A stretch of 64,000 nt of DNA from Macrocybe gigantea (Eukaryota; Basidiomycota; Agaricomycetes; Agaricales; Callistosporiaceae). The stretch lies in the NCBI GenBank assembly GCA_011319805.1, contig SJRY01000228.1, positions 558,001 through 622,000 on the forward strand, read 5' to 3'. Within the stretch, counting starts at the first letter, position 1, and each line of letters begins with the position of its first letter. The notes beneath the pieces are model-generated. The model ran no database searches and was not told the origin of the DNA. It saw only the letters and a list, made by a program, of their open reading frames with translations. Both the position numbers and the translations under genes were made by a program. Below are positions 45,228-57,928 of the stretch, piece after piece.

Positions 45228-48200
45228 ATGGAAACGTTGTTTGGAAGGAAGAAATCACGTCCAAGGCAGTCTTCTGTCTCTGCTCAAGACCTGAATGAGC
45301 GATCCATTCCTACGACAAGCTCACACCGCCAACCCGCTCCCCACTGCCCGTTGCAACCGTTAGTCAGGGATATCGTGGCATTTCTGCACCTTCCTCAAAC
45401 CCTTCTCTCACTGCTTCTGGAACAGAGCTCAACAAATATGCTGTACACCGCAGCAAGGCGGAGCGTGACAAGCTTTATGAACTTCATGCGACCGATAAAC
45501 GACCTGGTTCCCCGAGCACGTCTATATCTACTGCAGACTCGTCCACCTTGTGCGATGACCCCGTGCCTCTTCACGCCTCTGCCTACGCGTCCAAGTTTGC
45601 CCCCCAAAGCCCGCATTCGTCTCGCCTACGTCTCAGCGAGGCCTCGTCTTCCTCTGGCATGAGGAGCTCCAGCGCCTTTGACTTCGCTCCGGCCACGCCT
45701 TCCACGAGCCAGAACGTCACCATTCGACCAGCATCTGGAATGACGACACGTTCCGAGTCCAGTCGCACTTCTAAATATGCTGCTTCTCTTGCATCCTCGG
45801 ACCATACCACACATCATTCCCTTTTCTACCACAGTCGAAGTCATAACCCTTCAGAAACCTTCCATTTCCCCAGGCCGGAGACTGACGAAGAAATCGAGGC
45901 TTTGTTTGAGAACGTCAAACGAACTCGAGACTTGGGAGATTTGCCCGACCTTCCCATAGAGCAGAAATGGCATATGGTCTACAACGATGAACAAATACGA
46001 TGGAAGGACGAGAAGCTACGGGAAGAGCAGGCGAGGAAACAGGGCGAGGTCGGTCAACACACCATCGTTCAGGAATCTCCAGAATGGTATATAAGGAAGT
46101 TTTTGGAGGGAACCATTACTCCCAAACAAGCATCCAGCTTGCTCGTTTCGCTCAGAGGCAAAGAAATGAGGTATGTTCAGGGAATTTCGTCGTGTCTTTG
46201 CTCATCCTTCAATTCTACTAGCTGGTTTCGGCAATTCGTCGCTATCCAAGGCCCATCTGTACTTGCCCAGACACTCTTTTTTGTCCCGCAAGGCTCTTCA
46301 CGGTGTGTTATGTGATCGCTCCCCACGAATCGGAATTTGAGACTGTTGTGACCCAGGAGCGACTACGATATAAGTCTAGAGTACGAGGTTGTCAAGTGTC
46401 TCAAACAGATCCTTAACTATGCCGTGAGTTATTGCCCCAAAAGAAAACGTCGTCGGTCCCTGCCTAACCAATCTGTAGCCTACTGCAAAAGATGTTCTTG
46501 GCCAGCCATATTTTGTCACTCAAATTGCCTCGTCGCTCAATACACCCATATCCCGACCCGGAAGCTCACGCTTGATCTTCTCTCCTTCATAAGCTATTAT
46601 GACGAGGCCAGGTACCATCAGATGGTGGTTTCTGCCTTGGAAGCGCTCAGTGTTGCTAATAACGAAGGCTCGGCGTGTTACGATTATTGGTTCAAGTCGA
46701 TGGAGCAGTCTATACTGGGCCGAGGTAAGATGGGAGTCTTGTCGGCGCCAGTGATGAGGTAAGGCGTGCTGGAGGCGTCGACAGCTCTCTGAATGATTAT
46801 GCGGTAGGTTATGTCATCCTTATTTTAGCTCCCATTGTCTGATCCCTTTGGAAGCTTGCAAATTTACTCCTGCTCAATGGAGTCGTCGAGCATATTGAAG
46901 ACTTGGACGTCCGTCTTCATCATCGATCTCAGATGGAATCGGCTGGTCTCCAACGCATTATTGACATATGCCAACGATTCGAGATAGAAGCTCTTGACAA
47001 GCATCTGAAGATTTTACGCACGCGCCTGGATGATGATGAACGACGGCTCCGAGAACGCCTTGACCAAGAAATATTACGCGACCTCAACAATCCTCAAGAG
47101 ATATACGATGCTATCTATGCGAAAACTCAAAACACAAAAGCGCAGAGCTATTTCTTGTCAATGATGAGGCATCTACTCCTCATACGCGAAGAAGGCCAGT
47201 CGATGGTTCATTACTATCAGCTTCTGGATTCCCTTGTTACCGATGTTGTCATGGACAAGAAATTGGCAGGCGCGGAACAACGTTTTGGACACTCGGTAGA
47301 ACGAATCATTGCTCAGTTCAATGAAGCGGACGATACCAAGCATTGGAGAGCGAGCTTGCCGAAATGCGCGCTTCTGCAGTCAGGTTCAAGTTGGAGAAGG
47401 ACGCTTTAGAGGATGAGATTGCCCAAGGTCAGGATGGCTTAGTCGGGCAACTCAAATCTCAACTCGCACACGCGGAGGAGAAGCTCAACGTCTCGAGGGA
47501 AACAACGTCCAGGCTTCAAGGCCAACTCGCAACTCAAAGGGCAGACTACGAGGAACGGATAACACAGCTTGAAGCTCAGATAATGGAACTGTTCAGGATG
47601 TTGAGAGAAGTTGGCAAAGGTGTCGAGATGGTCCTAGACGGTGGCGTTCTCGATCGTAGGCACTGGTTCAGCAACTTGAAAAAGATTTCCAGCGCAAAAA
47701 GACGATTAGCATTCTAGAAGGGAAGGATGGATATGCAAGGAAGCTGAAGAACTCTCACATACCGGCGGCTCCGGAAGATGTCTCTGAGATGGACCTAGAC
47801 GCAACTCCTATCAAACGGACGGCAGGGCGTGGAAGTCGTGCCGCAAGCTCAACCAAACGATCTCCAAGTTCGACCAAGGCAGTGGCTGTCGACGACAACA
47901 GTCGAACATCGCAATTTATGGATGCTGATGAAGCAGACGCTCAGGAGCAAATTCAGCAACAGATAGCTGCGGGCGTTGCTATCGTGTGTCTTTTTCAAAT
48001 TTCAAGCTAGATCTTTGCTTACTCGTTATTGCCGCCTAGTATTCTCCGCCTGTCGGTACAGTGTCCGCTTCGAGGAGTGTAAGAGGCTCTCCAAGGAGGA
48101 CATTTAAACCACCCTTAGGCTCTGCGCTAGATTCGCCTAGCCGGTCGTCCAGTCTACTTAGTCCTCCGTCGAGAAATCCCGAGGGCACAAGTGACGTTAG

Positions 48201-50816
48201 TCGATCATCTTCTCCGATTTTTGATGATGAAGACGGCTCGCTGCTATCAGTGCGAAGTGGATCGAGTGATCGGACAGAAACAACCGAAGTCACATCTTTA
48301 AACTCGCAAAACATGAATAGTGTCAAGGGTGAAAGCAGCGTCCACCGTCTAGATACTGACTCTTCTGCTCCAATCGTCCAAGCTGTTGACAAACGGTGCG
48401 CCTCTACTACATCGATTCCACCGTCTGCTGATACGGAACTAGCTTGCCACCTCCCCGCCACCTCCCCCGCCACCTATGATGTCCGACTCCGCTGCATTGG
48501 GGCACATACAAGCACCGGCCCCGCCACCGCCTCCACCGCCGCCGCCACCGCCGCCGCCATCCATGGGTTACTCTACATCCATTGCATTTGGCCCGGAAAG
48601 CGGTATTCCTCCACCGCCTCCACCGCCACCGCCGCCTCCTCCTCCCTCCAAAAAGAATTCGCCGTCTAATTCAGTGCATACATCTAGGAATTCGGCTTTA
48701 CTTAGCCCTCTTATTGGTAACCTATTAATGGCTCGTAAAGACATGCCTATCACGCCTAGCATCAAAATGAAACAGCTGCAGTGGGACAAGTTGCCTCATC
48801 AACAGGTGGCTAAGACCCTTTGGAAGGAAGAGCAGCTAGAGAAGGAGAATGAGATGCTACAGAAGCTGCAAAGAGACGGCGTTTGGTCGGAGATTGAGGA
48901 GGACTTCAAGGCTAAGCAGCTTGTCATCAATCTTATGGGTAATGTATTCCTGATTTTCTCGCGAATTCTATTAAATCCTTCCAGCTCGGCAGAAACGCGC
49001 GGAACTTAAAAGCGTCCTAGACCCTCAAACAAAAAAGCGTGTCGGTTGGTTATGCATTCACGATCGTTTTCGAACCTCTCCTCAACGAGTCTTTCAAGAG
49101 ATCCTTATACAACGTGTCCGAAAGTTAGAACCCGAAGAAATTGCGCAGAGGATACGCCAGTTCGATCAAGACCTTTGCAACCAAGCATTTTTAAGCGAAT
49201 TGAAGACCGTCTTACCGTCACCCGAACAAGTGGGTCACCTTCTTGCCTGCATCCTCGTGTCCTATGAACTCTCGACTTTTAGGTGGGGAAACTCAGTGTT
49301 TATCGCAATGCGGACTCCGTAGAACTGGCCGACCTTCATCCTTCAGACCGTTTGATGGTACAGCTCATAAAAATTGATCGCCTCAGACCTCGCATCGAAG
49401 GCATGCTATATAAGTGCACTTTCGAAGAGTCGTGGGTGCTGTTGGATGATGTATGAGTTCCTTCCATGGTGACAGTCTTTAGCTCATACCAATTATTGAA
49501 ATTTAGGGAGCAAGGAAGCTTTCCAGAGCAGGTCGCTCTCTTTAGAGGCCAAGCATTTTAAGGAGTTGCTGAGTGTAAGATTGTTCACCATCCATCACTA
49601 TCGATTCCACGTACCGATCTACCTCACTTCTAAAGCTCATTCTCCTGATCGGAAATTATATGAACGGTACCGGTATCAAGGGCGGTGCATTCGGCTTCAG
49701 AGTCAGCAGTATCAATAAGTGTGTCCAATGACGATGAAAAAAAGTACTGGCGAACGCAGACCAAAATGTTACCAGTTAGTTGATACCAAGTCCGTCAACA
49801 ATACTACATTGTTGCATTTCCTGGAAAAAACTGTATCAAGACAGTTTCCGGAAATGCAGGGATTTCTTGACGAACTAGAAAAACCTGCAGAAGCATACAG
49901 AGGTATGTCCTTTTTTTCTTTTCATCTTCGTACAATGTCTGTCGCGCAAGTTAGTGACGGATTTTTTCTTCCCAATTGCAGTCAATCTCCAGGATCTTCG
50001 AAAGAGCTTGGCAGAACTTCGAGATGGATTGAAACGGATCAGACACGAACTTGGGGAACATTTTTCGGACATGGGTCAAAACGATCAATATGGGAAGCAG
50101 ATGTGGTCCTTCATTGGCAAGGCCAGTGCTCAGATGGACGACCTCATATACGACATTAGCAATGCGGAAACGACGTTCACTGACGTGATCGATTACTACG
50201 GCGAGGAAGACAAAAATATGTCATCATCAGAGTTTTATGGAATCTTTAAGACGTTTGTAACATCGTACAAGGTCAGTCTCTCCGCAGCCTCTAATTCAAG
50301 TCCAGTCCACGATCGAGCTTGGATTCCTAGAAATGTCAAGCTGACAATCATGCCGCCGCTGAGGAGAAATTAGCGATAGAGAAGCGTAAACAAGCATTGC
50401 AGCAAACCAAGATCAGTCGTCAGCAAGCGGAAGCTATGTTTGTGGATGAGGGTGACGATATCCTGGACAATCTGCTGGAGAAATTACGGAAAGGCGACAC
50501 TGTCGCTCGTAGGGCGCGGCGAGCACGCCCTAGTGGCGAACCGGCCGGGCTTTCATCATCAAGCAACATACAGGACTTCCCTGCAAGCAACGAAACTGTA
50601 GACCGTGCTCGAAATATGCTGGCCCAGTTACAATCAGATGGGTTTGTCACATCTATGTCTCCGACGACATCCACATTCCAACGGAGACGGAGACGAAGGG
50701 CGGAGTCCGTGGGTGAAGACCAGGTCTCGATGGGCATGGGCTCACCCTTGGCATCGGAGATTCGCATAGAAGAGGATGAGGAGGACGTCCAGTCTGTGGG
50801 CGAAGGGACAATGTAA
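45228..50816 (+). CDS. Formin (FH3-FH1-FH2), Bni1/SepA type
   Basis: Actin nucleator for cables, polarity and cytokinesis. N-terminus METLFGRKKSRPRQSSVSAQDLNERS; FH3/GBD parts include WHMVYNDEQ, EYEVVKCLKQILN, NEGSACYDYWFKSME, then coiled coil (ELAEMRASAVRFKLEKD). FH1 is two polyproline runs at about 48515-48560 and 48607-48645. FH2: MKQLQWDKLP, GARKLSRAG, GNYMNGTGIKGGAFGF, KSVNNTTLLHFLEK. C-terminus has a DAD-like basic patch (RRRRRRAESVG). Single-base losses are needed at about 45309, 46545, 46732, 47343, 47659, 48444, 48453 and 49541. An intron near 49040-49090 restores EILIQRVRKL and is not a break. Despite this the domain order is complete. Confidence 0.93.
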
Positions 50817-50942
50817 TTCAGAGTGATAGAGCGTATATTATTTGTATCATGTTGTTACTTATTGTAGTCTATGACAGCTGTATTCTTGGCAAGATTATTT
50901 GCATAAATTGCTGAAATCAAATTACATTCCGATTCAACAACC

Positions 50943-52071
50943 ATGTCTGTCTTTTCAAGTGTTTTAATTCTGTCACTCCTTTTTTGCGTGGCTGCACAAA
51001 CCAGCTCGAACGGGGGCGATGCCCTTCAGATAGAAGCTATTGAGGCGCATTTAAGCAGGCACAATTGGTGCCATCGTTGCTGCCTGCCTTCAACCCAAGC
51101 GCTATGCTCAAGGTTCAATACTCCAGTAGGTGTGAGATTTGGCGGTTTTGGGAGGTTTCTGAACTTGCATTAGGTGTGGGCGTCATCGAACCGGGTCAAG
51201 CTCTCACCAAGCAACGTATGTCGATAGTGTGTGTTTGTCTCTATGGAACAGGCCTTAACACGGGCTCGCAGAGACGGCACTGGAGCCCACAATCATGCTG
51301 ACGCCTGCAAATTCGTCTGTGGAATTCAAGGGAGACTATACCATCGTGATGGTGGATGCAGACGTGGTTGGAAGCGACCCATCAAAGGGTGTGAATCGCC
51401 ACTGGCTCGTCAACGGTCTGCAGGTCTCTGGTAAGGCTCAATAAAATTTGATTTATATTTTCTGGAATCCGACACGGACACGGTTAGGAAACGCGCTGAA
51501 CAACTCTTCTGCCACGACGATCACCGCTTATGCAGGCCCTGGTCCTGCGACTGGCAGTGGGCCTCACCGGTATGGCTAACATGCATCCTGCGATAGACGT
51601 GTCTCAACGTGCCTTGTTACCAGCTATGTCATCCTCTTGTACGTCCAGCCAGCCAACTTCACTCCGCCTCAGAATCTATCGAAGCCGATCGGAGTGACTG
51701 TGTTTGACCTGAATGGGTATGCTAAGGTGAGGTGCAGGCTGCGTTGACCGCGAATGTCGGGTTGATGTAGTCTCTAGGAGAGTGGGCTAGGACCCCTTTT
51801 CGCGGTAAGTGGCGGTTGCTGATTGTGCTCTCGAGATACTGACGTGCGCACAGGCTAACTACTTGACAGTGGAAGACGGCACAGCAACGATGTCGCTTCC
51901 TGCGACGTCTGCGGTGGTGAGCTCGACGTGGCAGTGGTGAGCACAACAGAAAGCTCTGAGACTGTGAAGGCAACGAGTACTCAGGGTACGAATGGAAGTA
52001 GTGGGCTTGGAACGAGCGTGTGGGCGGCATGGGCTGCGATGCTGGTTAAATTGTACTTCGCCTGTGTGTAG
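50943..52071 (+). CDS. Secreted PEBP-like protein with GPI-type tail
   Basis: Phosphatidylethanolamine-binding-protein fold, as in secreted fungal PEBPs and carboxypeptidase Y inhibitor Tfs1 relatives. Signal peptide MSVFSSVLILSLLFCVAAQ; domain motifs VPSLLPAFNPSAML, IMLTPANSSVEFKG, IVMVDADVVGSDPSKG, NRHWLVNGLQVSG, PHRYVILLYVQP, FDLNGYA and NYLTVEDG; Ser/Thr-rich C-terminus ending in a hydrophobic stretch (WAAWAAMLVKLYFACV). About five introns. At 51050-51052 (T3) one base seems missing so that EAHFKQAQLVPSLLPAF reads through; a second shift near 51925 may also exist. Ligand unknown. Confidence 0.75.
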
Positions 52072-52368
52072 AAAATAATTACAGAATTTGTGAGGGGAGG
52101 GTATTTGTACATATTTGGTCAGCTGATCTTCATTCCCAGCCAACCTCTCTTCCTCCACTTTGATATCCACCAACATCCTCCTCGTCGACCGTCCCTCCGT
52201 CGCCCTTTCCCGCCCTCTTCACTGTATTCTACGCTTCCTACTTGCTACCCCGTTACGCCTTCGCCCTTTATTCTCTCGTCTTGGCCTCTACGTCTTTAAT
52301 CGCACCGGTCTCTCCGCTGCTCCTCCTCTTCGCATCTGCTTCCGCCCACTCATCCGCATCGCCCTCTA
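52072..52368. promoter_or_regulatory. Pyrimidine-rich GSK3 leader/promoter
   Basis: About 300 bp rich in CT tracts just before the GSK3 start codon, typical of highly expressed fungal promoters and leaders. No clear TATA box. Confidence 0.35.
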
Positions 52369-54030
52369 ATGTCTATGCATGCCCCAATAAACGGCGTCAA
52401 AATGTCTCGTATGTCTCCGCTCTTTCCCATCGATTTTAGTGTTGTCTTAAACGTGCGCCTCCCTCCATTCTTTTCCATCCAACATCGCACCACCTGCCCT
52501 TCCGCGCCCTTTTGCCCTGAATCGCTTTTGATCGACTCGCATGTGTCTTTTATATCCTTTCAGCTATCGATGACCCGCACAAAGTCGTCAAAGTCATTGC
52601 GTCCGATGGTAAATCAGCGGAAACCCGCGAGATCACATATACAAATTGCAAGGTCATCGGAAATGGCTCGTTCGGCGTAGTGTTCCAAGCCAAATTGGTT
52701 GGATCCTCTAAAGACAGCGACGACATTGCAATTAAGAAGGTTTTGCAGGACAAGCGTTTCAAGGTCGGATCTTCGCCTGTAATGCCACACAGCAAATTAG
52801 TTGACTCTCAGCTTTGGCCCTTGTGGCGACATACATTCAGAACCGGGAATTGCAAATCATGCGACTTGTCTCTCATCCAAATGTCGTTGACCTCAAGGCT
52901 TTTTTCTACTCTAATGGCGAAAAGGTAATGTGCGCTTTTCTCACAATTCGCGATGTCCTCAAGATCGTTTGACAGAAAGATGAAGTTTACCTGAATCTCG
53001 TCCTTGAATACGTGCCCGAAACCGTGTACCGTGCCAGCCGTCACTATGCTAAACTCAAGCAGCCAATGCCAATGCTGCAAATCAAGCTGTACATGTACCA
53101 ATTACTGAGATCTCTAGCCTACATACACTCGGTGGGCATCTGTCACCGCGACATCAAACCACAGAACCTGCTCCTCAATCCGGCCACTGGCGTCCTCAAG
53201 CTGTGCGACTTTGGCTCAGCGAAGATACTCGTCGCGGGGGAGCCAAACGTCAGTTACATCTGTTCTAGGTATTACAGAGCTCCGGAGCTCATCTTTGGCG
53301 CTACGAACTACACGACGAATATCGGTACTTTGTTGCTTTGTTCCTCTTTGCGTGCTATGTTCAAACGCGGGCGCGCTCTTTCTTCTCTCAACCAGATATT
53401 TGGTCAACGGGCTGCGTCATGGCGGAGCTCATGCTTGGACAACCCCTCTTTCCTGGAGAAAGTGGGATTGACCAATTGGTGGAGATAATAAAAGTCCTCG
53501 GCACGCCGTCGAGGGAGCAGATCAAGACCATGAACCCAAACTACATGGAGCACAAGTTCCCTCAGATCAAGCCTCATCCATTCTCAAAAGTAGTCATGAG
53601 TTTTTCTGCTTTTTTTTTTCTTGCTGCGCCATTCACCAGATTACTTTTTTTAGGTCTTCCGTCCCCGCACTGCGCAAGAAGCCATTGACCTAGTCTCGAA
53701 ACTCTTGGAGTACACGCCAGGAGCACGTCTCAGCGCTATCGAAGCCATGGTGCATCCATTCTTCGACGAGCTGAGAGTCGAAGGAGCTAGAATGCCGAAT
53801 GGGAAGGAATTTCCACCGCTCTTCAATTTTACGCGCGAAGGTGAGAGGACGTTCTGAGCATTCGCCTGCCGCCGTCGAATAACCTGAGCGCTGTAGAGCT
53901 TTCCGTGAGACCAGATTTGATTCGACAGCTCGTTCCACCACATTGTGAGCCGGAGCTGGCTTCACGGTCGCTTGTGTTGGATTCATTTGTGCCCATACCA
54001 CTCGAGCAGCTGAAGATCACGCTGGACTGA
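52369..54030 (+). CDS. Glycogen synthase kinase 3 homologue
   Basis: Ser/Thr kinase of the GSK3/shaggy family. First exon ([13 protein letters not shown]) is followed by an unusually long 138-nt intron. Domain: glycine loop [18 protein letters not shown]-equivalent [40 protein letters not shown], activating Tyr in [13 protein letters not shown], and [20 protein letters not shown]-terminal [17 protein letters not shown]. Several GT-AG introns and an intact frame. Kinase-active by motif. Confidence 0.95.
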
Positions 54031-54275
54031 TGTTTCGAGTGGATGGGACAAAGATGATGCGACTCATGTATTCTGCCGTGCCGATTTCCCCCTCGTCGTT
54101 ATATTTTTTCCCCTCCCCGTCTCTGTTTATATTGTCTTGAATCTGAGCGTGACGAGCTGTGTAACTTTGGTGTGTGAAAGAAATTGCGTGATGTGGCGCA
54201 AACCCAGCGCGAGCTCCTTCAACCCCGACGCTCATGCGTTAAAAGGCCTTGGCTTCGTCTTCAACGTCAGCCACG

Positions 54276-56452
54276 ATGCCTTCTGCACCTCAAGCAAGCT
54301 CGTCTTACGTCTGTGACACCCTCCCCGCTCCGCGGTTGGCAGCTGACCACAACTCGAGTGCGGCGGTTGCCCATGTTCCACCCTCTTCCCTCTCGCGCCC
54401 TTTCGGCAACACATATTTCGACCACCATTCCGACCACAGCGCCACCAAAGAGCTCCCCGTCTCCGGCTTGCCGTTCTTCAAGCATCGCAAGCTCTGCGTC
54501 AGACACCAGCGGATGGCAGATGAGGGCACCAACCTCAAATTGCAACAAGTAAGCCACTCCTACTTTCTCTGTAAGAACTCCCCTTATCGAGACTGTAATT
54601 TAGTCATTGGATGCAATGTCGGTCGAAGAACGAGAATCTGTGAATGCCATATGGTCCAACTTCTCCTCTTCTTCCCACCCCAGACGGGCTTTGATCCTTC
54701 AAGGCCTGCTCACGATGTGTTGTTTCTCTCAGCTATCAATGCTCTCGGAGCAACTCGCGCATATTATCAGGATCGATCCATTCGTCGTCCTTCCCCGCGA
54801 AGTCTCGTTGAAAATCTTAGGGTATCTCGACGCCACGTCCCTCTGTCGTGCCGCCCAAGTCACGAAACGGTGGAAGGCTCTCGCCGACGATGATATTCTT
54901 TGGAGGGGCATATGCGAACAACACATCGGTCAGACATGCCGCAAGTGCGGTTGGGGTTTGCCAGTTCTGGAGAAGAAGCGTAATTACATGCCTAGCATGG
55001 GGTCGTCTCTCGATCCGTCGAATACGCTCAAACGGTGCATGGATGAGGGTATCGACTTGCCTCAGCGTCCGGCGAAGCGTGCCTGTCCCTATCCCTCAGA
55101 CCGTTGTCAGGACAACCACCCGTCACTCGTTCCCCCACCGGATCTGGATGCGTCGTGTGCTCTCTTGATGGCTAGTCCTTCCTCGCCCGCCCCGCTGTCG
55201 GTGACACGGCCATGGAAAGATGTATACAGCGAGCGCATGACGGTGGAAAGGAATTGGAGAAGGGGACGATGCACTGTCCGTACATTGAAAGGTCACACGG
55301 ATGGCGTTATGTGTCTTCAGTTCAGCGAGACGCTTTCGCATCCTGCGTTTCCTATCCTTATCACTGGGTCTTATGATCGCACCGCGCGCGTATGGAATCT
55401 CGAGACCGGGGTAGAGCTTCATTGTCTGAAAGGTCATACCCGTGCCGTAAGAGCCCTGCAGTTTGACGAAGTCAAACTGATAACCGGAAGCATGGACAGC
55501 ACTCTCAAAGTCTGGGATTGGCGAAGAGGAAAGTGCATTCGGACGCTGACAGGCCACACGGACGGTGTAGTCTGCTTGAATTTCGACAGTAACGTTCTCG
55601 CTAGTGGGAGCGTTGATTCAACCATCCGTGTCTGGAACCTCCGTACGGGCGGGGCGTTCACGTTGCGAGGGCACGCCGATTGGGTGAATGCTGTTCAGCT
55701 TTGGGATTCGCGAACCGATGCGTCTATGCTGTCATCGGGTACGCCTCGCTTGGACCCGTCTCGTTCTCCACCCTCGACGGTCATGGCTCCGCCTGAAATT
55801 GATTCTGGGAAGATGTTGTTTTCCGCCTCTGACGACGGAACGATCCGATTATGGGATCTAACCTCTCGGACATGCCTGCGTACCATGACTGGGCATGTGG
55901 GCCAAGTGCAGAGCATGAAACTACTTCCCGTGGATGATTGCGATGAAGCGGACGAGGGTGTTATCAACACTGATCCGGAGCAGAAACCGAGTGTCATGCA
56001 GTCGTCGGCCCTGCCGGGCCCCTCTACCGTGGACTCGCCAACGCGAAGTCCTCTTGGTCATGCAACGAAAGCAGCCTCTCCATCTTGTGGTCCAAAAGCA
56101 CCCACTTTGATATCCGGAAGTCTCGACAACACTATCAAAATTTGGGATATAGAGTCTGGACAGTCAACACAGACATTTTTTGGTCATATCGAAGGCGTAT
56201 GGGCCGTCGCCAGTGATAAACTTCGCCTGGTCAGCGGCAGCCATGATCGCACAATCAAGGTAAATACCATATTATACCAGATGCTGCCACTGTGTTGCTG
56301 ATGCTATTAAGGTCTGGTCCCGTAAAGAAGGACGATGCTTGGCAACATTGGTAGGTCACCAGGCAGCCGTTAGCTGCCTGGCCCTCGGGGAAGACAAGAT
56401 TATCTCTGGGAGTGACGATGCGACAATCAGGATATGGAGTTTCTCTAGCTGA
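54276..56452 (+). CDS. F-box/WD40 protein, Met30/SCON-2 type
   Basis: Substrate receptor of an SCF ubiquitin ligase; Met30 relatives repress sulfur assimilation genes. The F-box is at DPFVVLPREVSLKILGYLD (about residue 170), followed by QTCRKCGWGLPVLE, a nuclear-type KR-rich stretch and about seven WD repeats: GHTDGVMCLQF, GSYDRTARVWNLETG, GSMDSTLKVWDW, GSVDSTIRVWNL, SASDDGTIRLWDL, GSLDNTIKIWDI and GSDDATIRIWSF. Exons 54276-54549, 54604-56259, 56312-56452. Intact. The co-occurrence with the sulfate permease at the window start is 50 kb away and not evidence of linkage. Confidence 0.92.
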
Positions 56453-56533
56453 GATTTGTACATGATTTATGTGTAAGTTAGCAAGTGGTGCCAGATCTCT
56501 ATAGAGTATAATATATCTTCGAAAATACGCGAG

Positions 56534-56631
56534 GGTAGCGTGGCCGAGTTGGTCTAAGGCGTTGGATTTAAGTTGACTGCTTGATTCCCAATGGGCGCAA
56601 GCCCGCGCGAGTTCGAACCTCGCCGCTACCA
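56534..56631 (+). tRNA. tRNA-Leu, probably UAA anticodon, intron-containing
   Basis: Class II tRNA. Acceptor stem GGTAGCG pairs with CGCTACC; D arm TGGCCGAGTTGGTCTAAGGC; anticodon arm TTGGATTTAAG; T arm GCGAGTTCGAACCTCGC; long variable arm GGGCGCAAGCCC. An intron of about 12-14 nt follows the anticodon. The 3' anticodon stem reads TCCCAA where TCCAA would pair perfectly, so one extra C or a bulge is present. Anticodon called from the loop TTTAAG. Confidence 0.88.
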
Positions 56632-56774
56632 TTACGTAAATATTTTATATATAGCTTTTCCTTTGTCTTTTTAAAAAAAGAATTGGCCATACACCTCAGC
56701 ACTACGTAAGAAATCTCCTGTCCAACTCAAATCCGACCGATGAATCAACTTGCATTCAGGTATTCGTAAAGTAC

Positions 56775-57513
56775 TCAGAAAAGCTGGTTGAAGAATGTAA
56801 GCAATCGTCGCCGCAGGAGGTTCATGCAGGAATTGGGCACTCACACTGCCGACAGTGTCTTCACCACCAGGACCCTGGCGTACCCTATGAAAGTTTGATT
56901 AAATGCTCAGCGCGAAGATATTTCGATGGACACTCACCTTCTCGTTGGCTTGAATTCTTTAGGATCTACTGGATCCCACAAGTTCCCTACCGTACTGTTG
57001 CCCCATACGTCGCTCCTGGCTTGACTGGCACGCGATATTGTGAGTGCCACTGGTTGATTCAGCGAATTGCAATCACGCACCGTTTCGGCTTCAATTGAGC
57101 CGATAAATTGTCGTCAATGTTCTTTTGCTGAGGCTCAGTTGAGTCGCTAGTCTAAGAAAAATCAACATCGCATTACGCCCACTAGGCCATCAACTTGAAT
57201 TAACTTGGTCTGTCTTGCGGGGTGCCTGCGAGAGAGCATCGTCGTCTTCATAGCCGAATATGTCTGTGTGAGGACCCCGGGAACGGTGCGAACTCGACGG
57301 GTTGGCTTAAAGTCTACATCTTCGGTTCGAGATTCTGAGCAAATATCGATCAGAAATGACGATAAGAGAAAGCGCCGTTTACCCTTGCCTTGTGAGCTAT
57401 CGCCAACGGCAGCGACCAGGTCTTCATCGGCCAAGGATAGCTTTCCAAATTTTGCGTAACCTAAGTTAAGTTAATGGTCAAAATCATGGAAAGCAACGGA
57501 CACAGGAAGACAT
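56775..57513 (-). CDS. Small protein with two FKPTRRVR-PGG motifs (Jupiter/HN1-like pattern)
   Basis: Five or six short exons spliced from 57513 (MSSC then YAKFGKLSLADED) to a stop at 56775, about 120-130 residues. It has two copies of one motif: FKPTRRVRTVPGG followed by HTDIFG (about 57300-57230), and FKPTRRVRQGPGG followed by SLF (about 56930-56780). Between them lies a charged linker with LWDPVDPKE. A conserved Arg-Val-x-x-Pro-Gly-Gly followed by a phenylalanine is the pattern of Jupiter/HN1 and similar microtubule-associated proteins; that link is inference. At 57275-57278 (C4) one base must be added to read GGPHTDIFGYEDDD. No other domain seen. Confidence 0.65.
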
Positions 57514-57928
57514 GCGAGGCAGCTTAGCTATATTCGCAAAGTTCGTGTCAACTGTGACACCTGTGTACCTAAAGTAGGTTGAACAAGAACGCGAGGGGGA
57601 ACAAAAGATGCGCAAACTTGAGAAATTCGATCAACGAACGTTTAGTGAAAACGATGTTCGTTGAGTCCCAGTCAAGCATTCCTTGGTTGGTTTTCAGGAA
57701 TGAGCTCTCCTTAATGTTTTAGGCTTTCTTCCATACACACCGAGGTTGACTGGCCAATCCCTCTCGTTATCTGATTTGATCGTATCAATCAAGGTAAAAC
57801 TATGCAATAATGGACGTGAAGCAACGGAAAGCTGGGACGGGCAGAACAACGTACGTGGAGGTAGTCGTCATGTTGCTTGCAAATTGTAAACAGGTTGGAA
57901 GCGGGCTGAATATGACGATTACATAATC
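57514..57928. other. Divergent intergenic region with inverted repeat
   Basis: 415 bp between the PGG-motif gene and COQ7. It contains a perfect 9-bp inverted repeat at 57631-57639 and 57655-57663 (tcaacgaac / gttcgttga) with a 15-nt centre. No other gene. Confidence 0.5.

Noticed and set aside
49040..49095. Apparent loss of frame in the formin FH2 after KKRV
   Set aside because: A normal intron of about 53 nt restores KKRVEILIQRVRKL.
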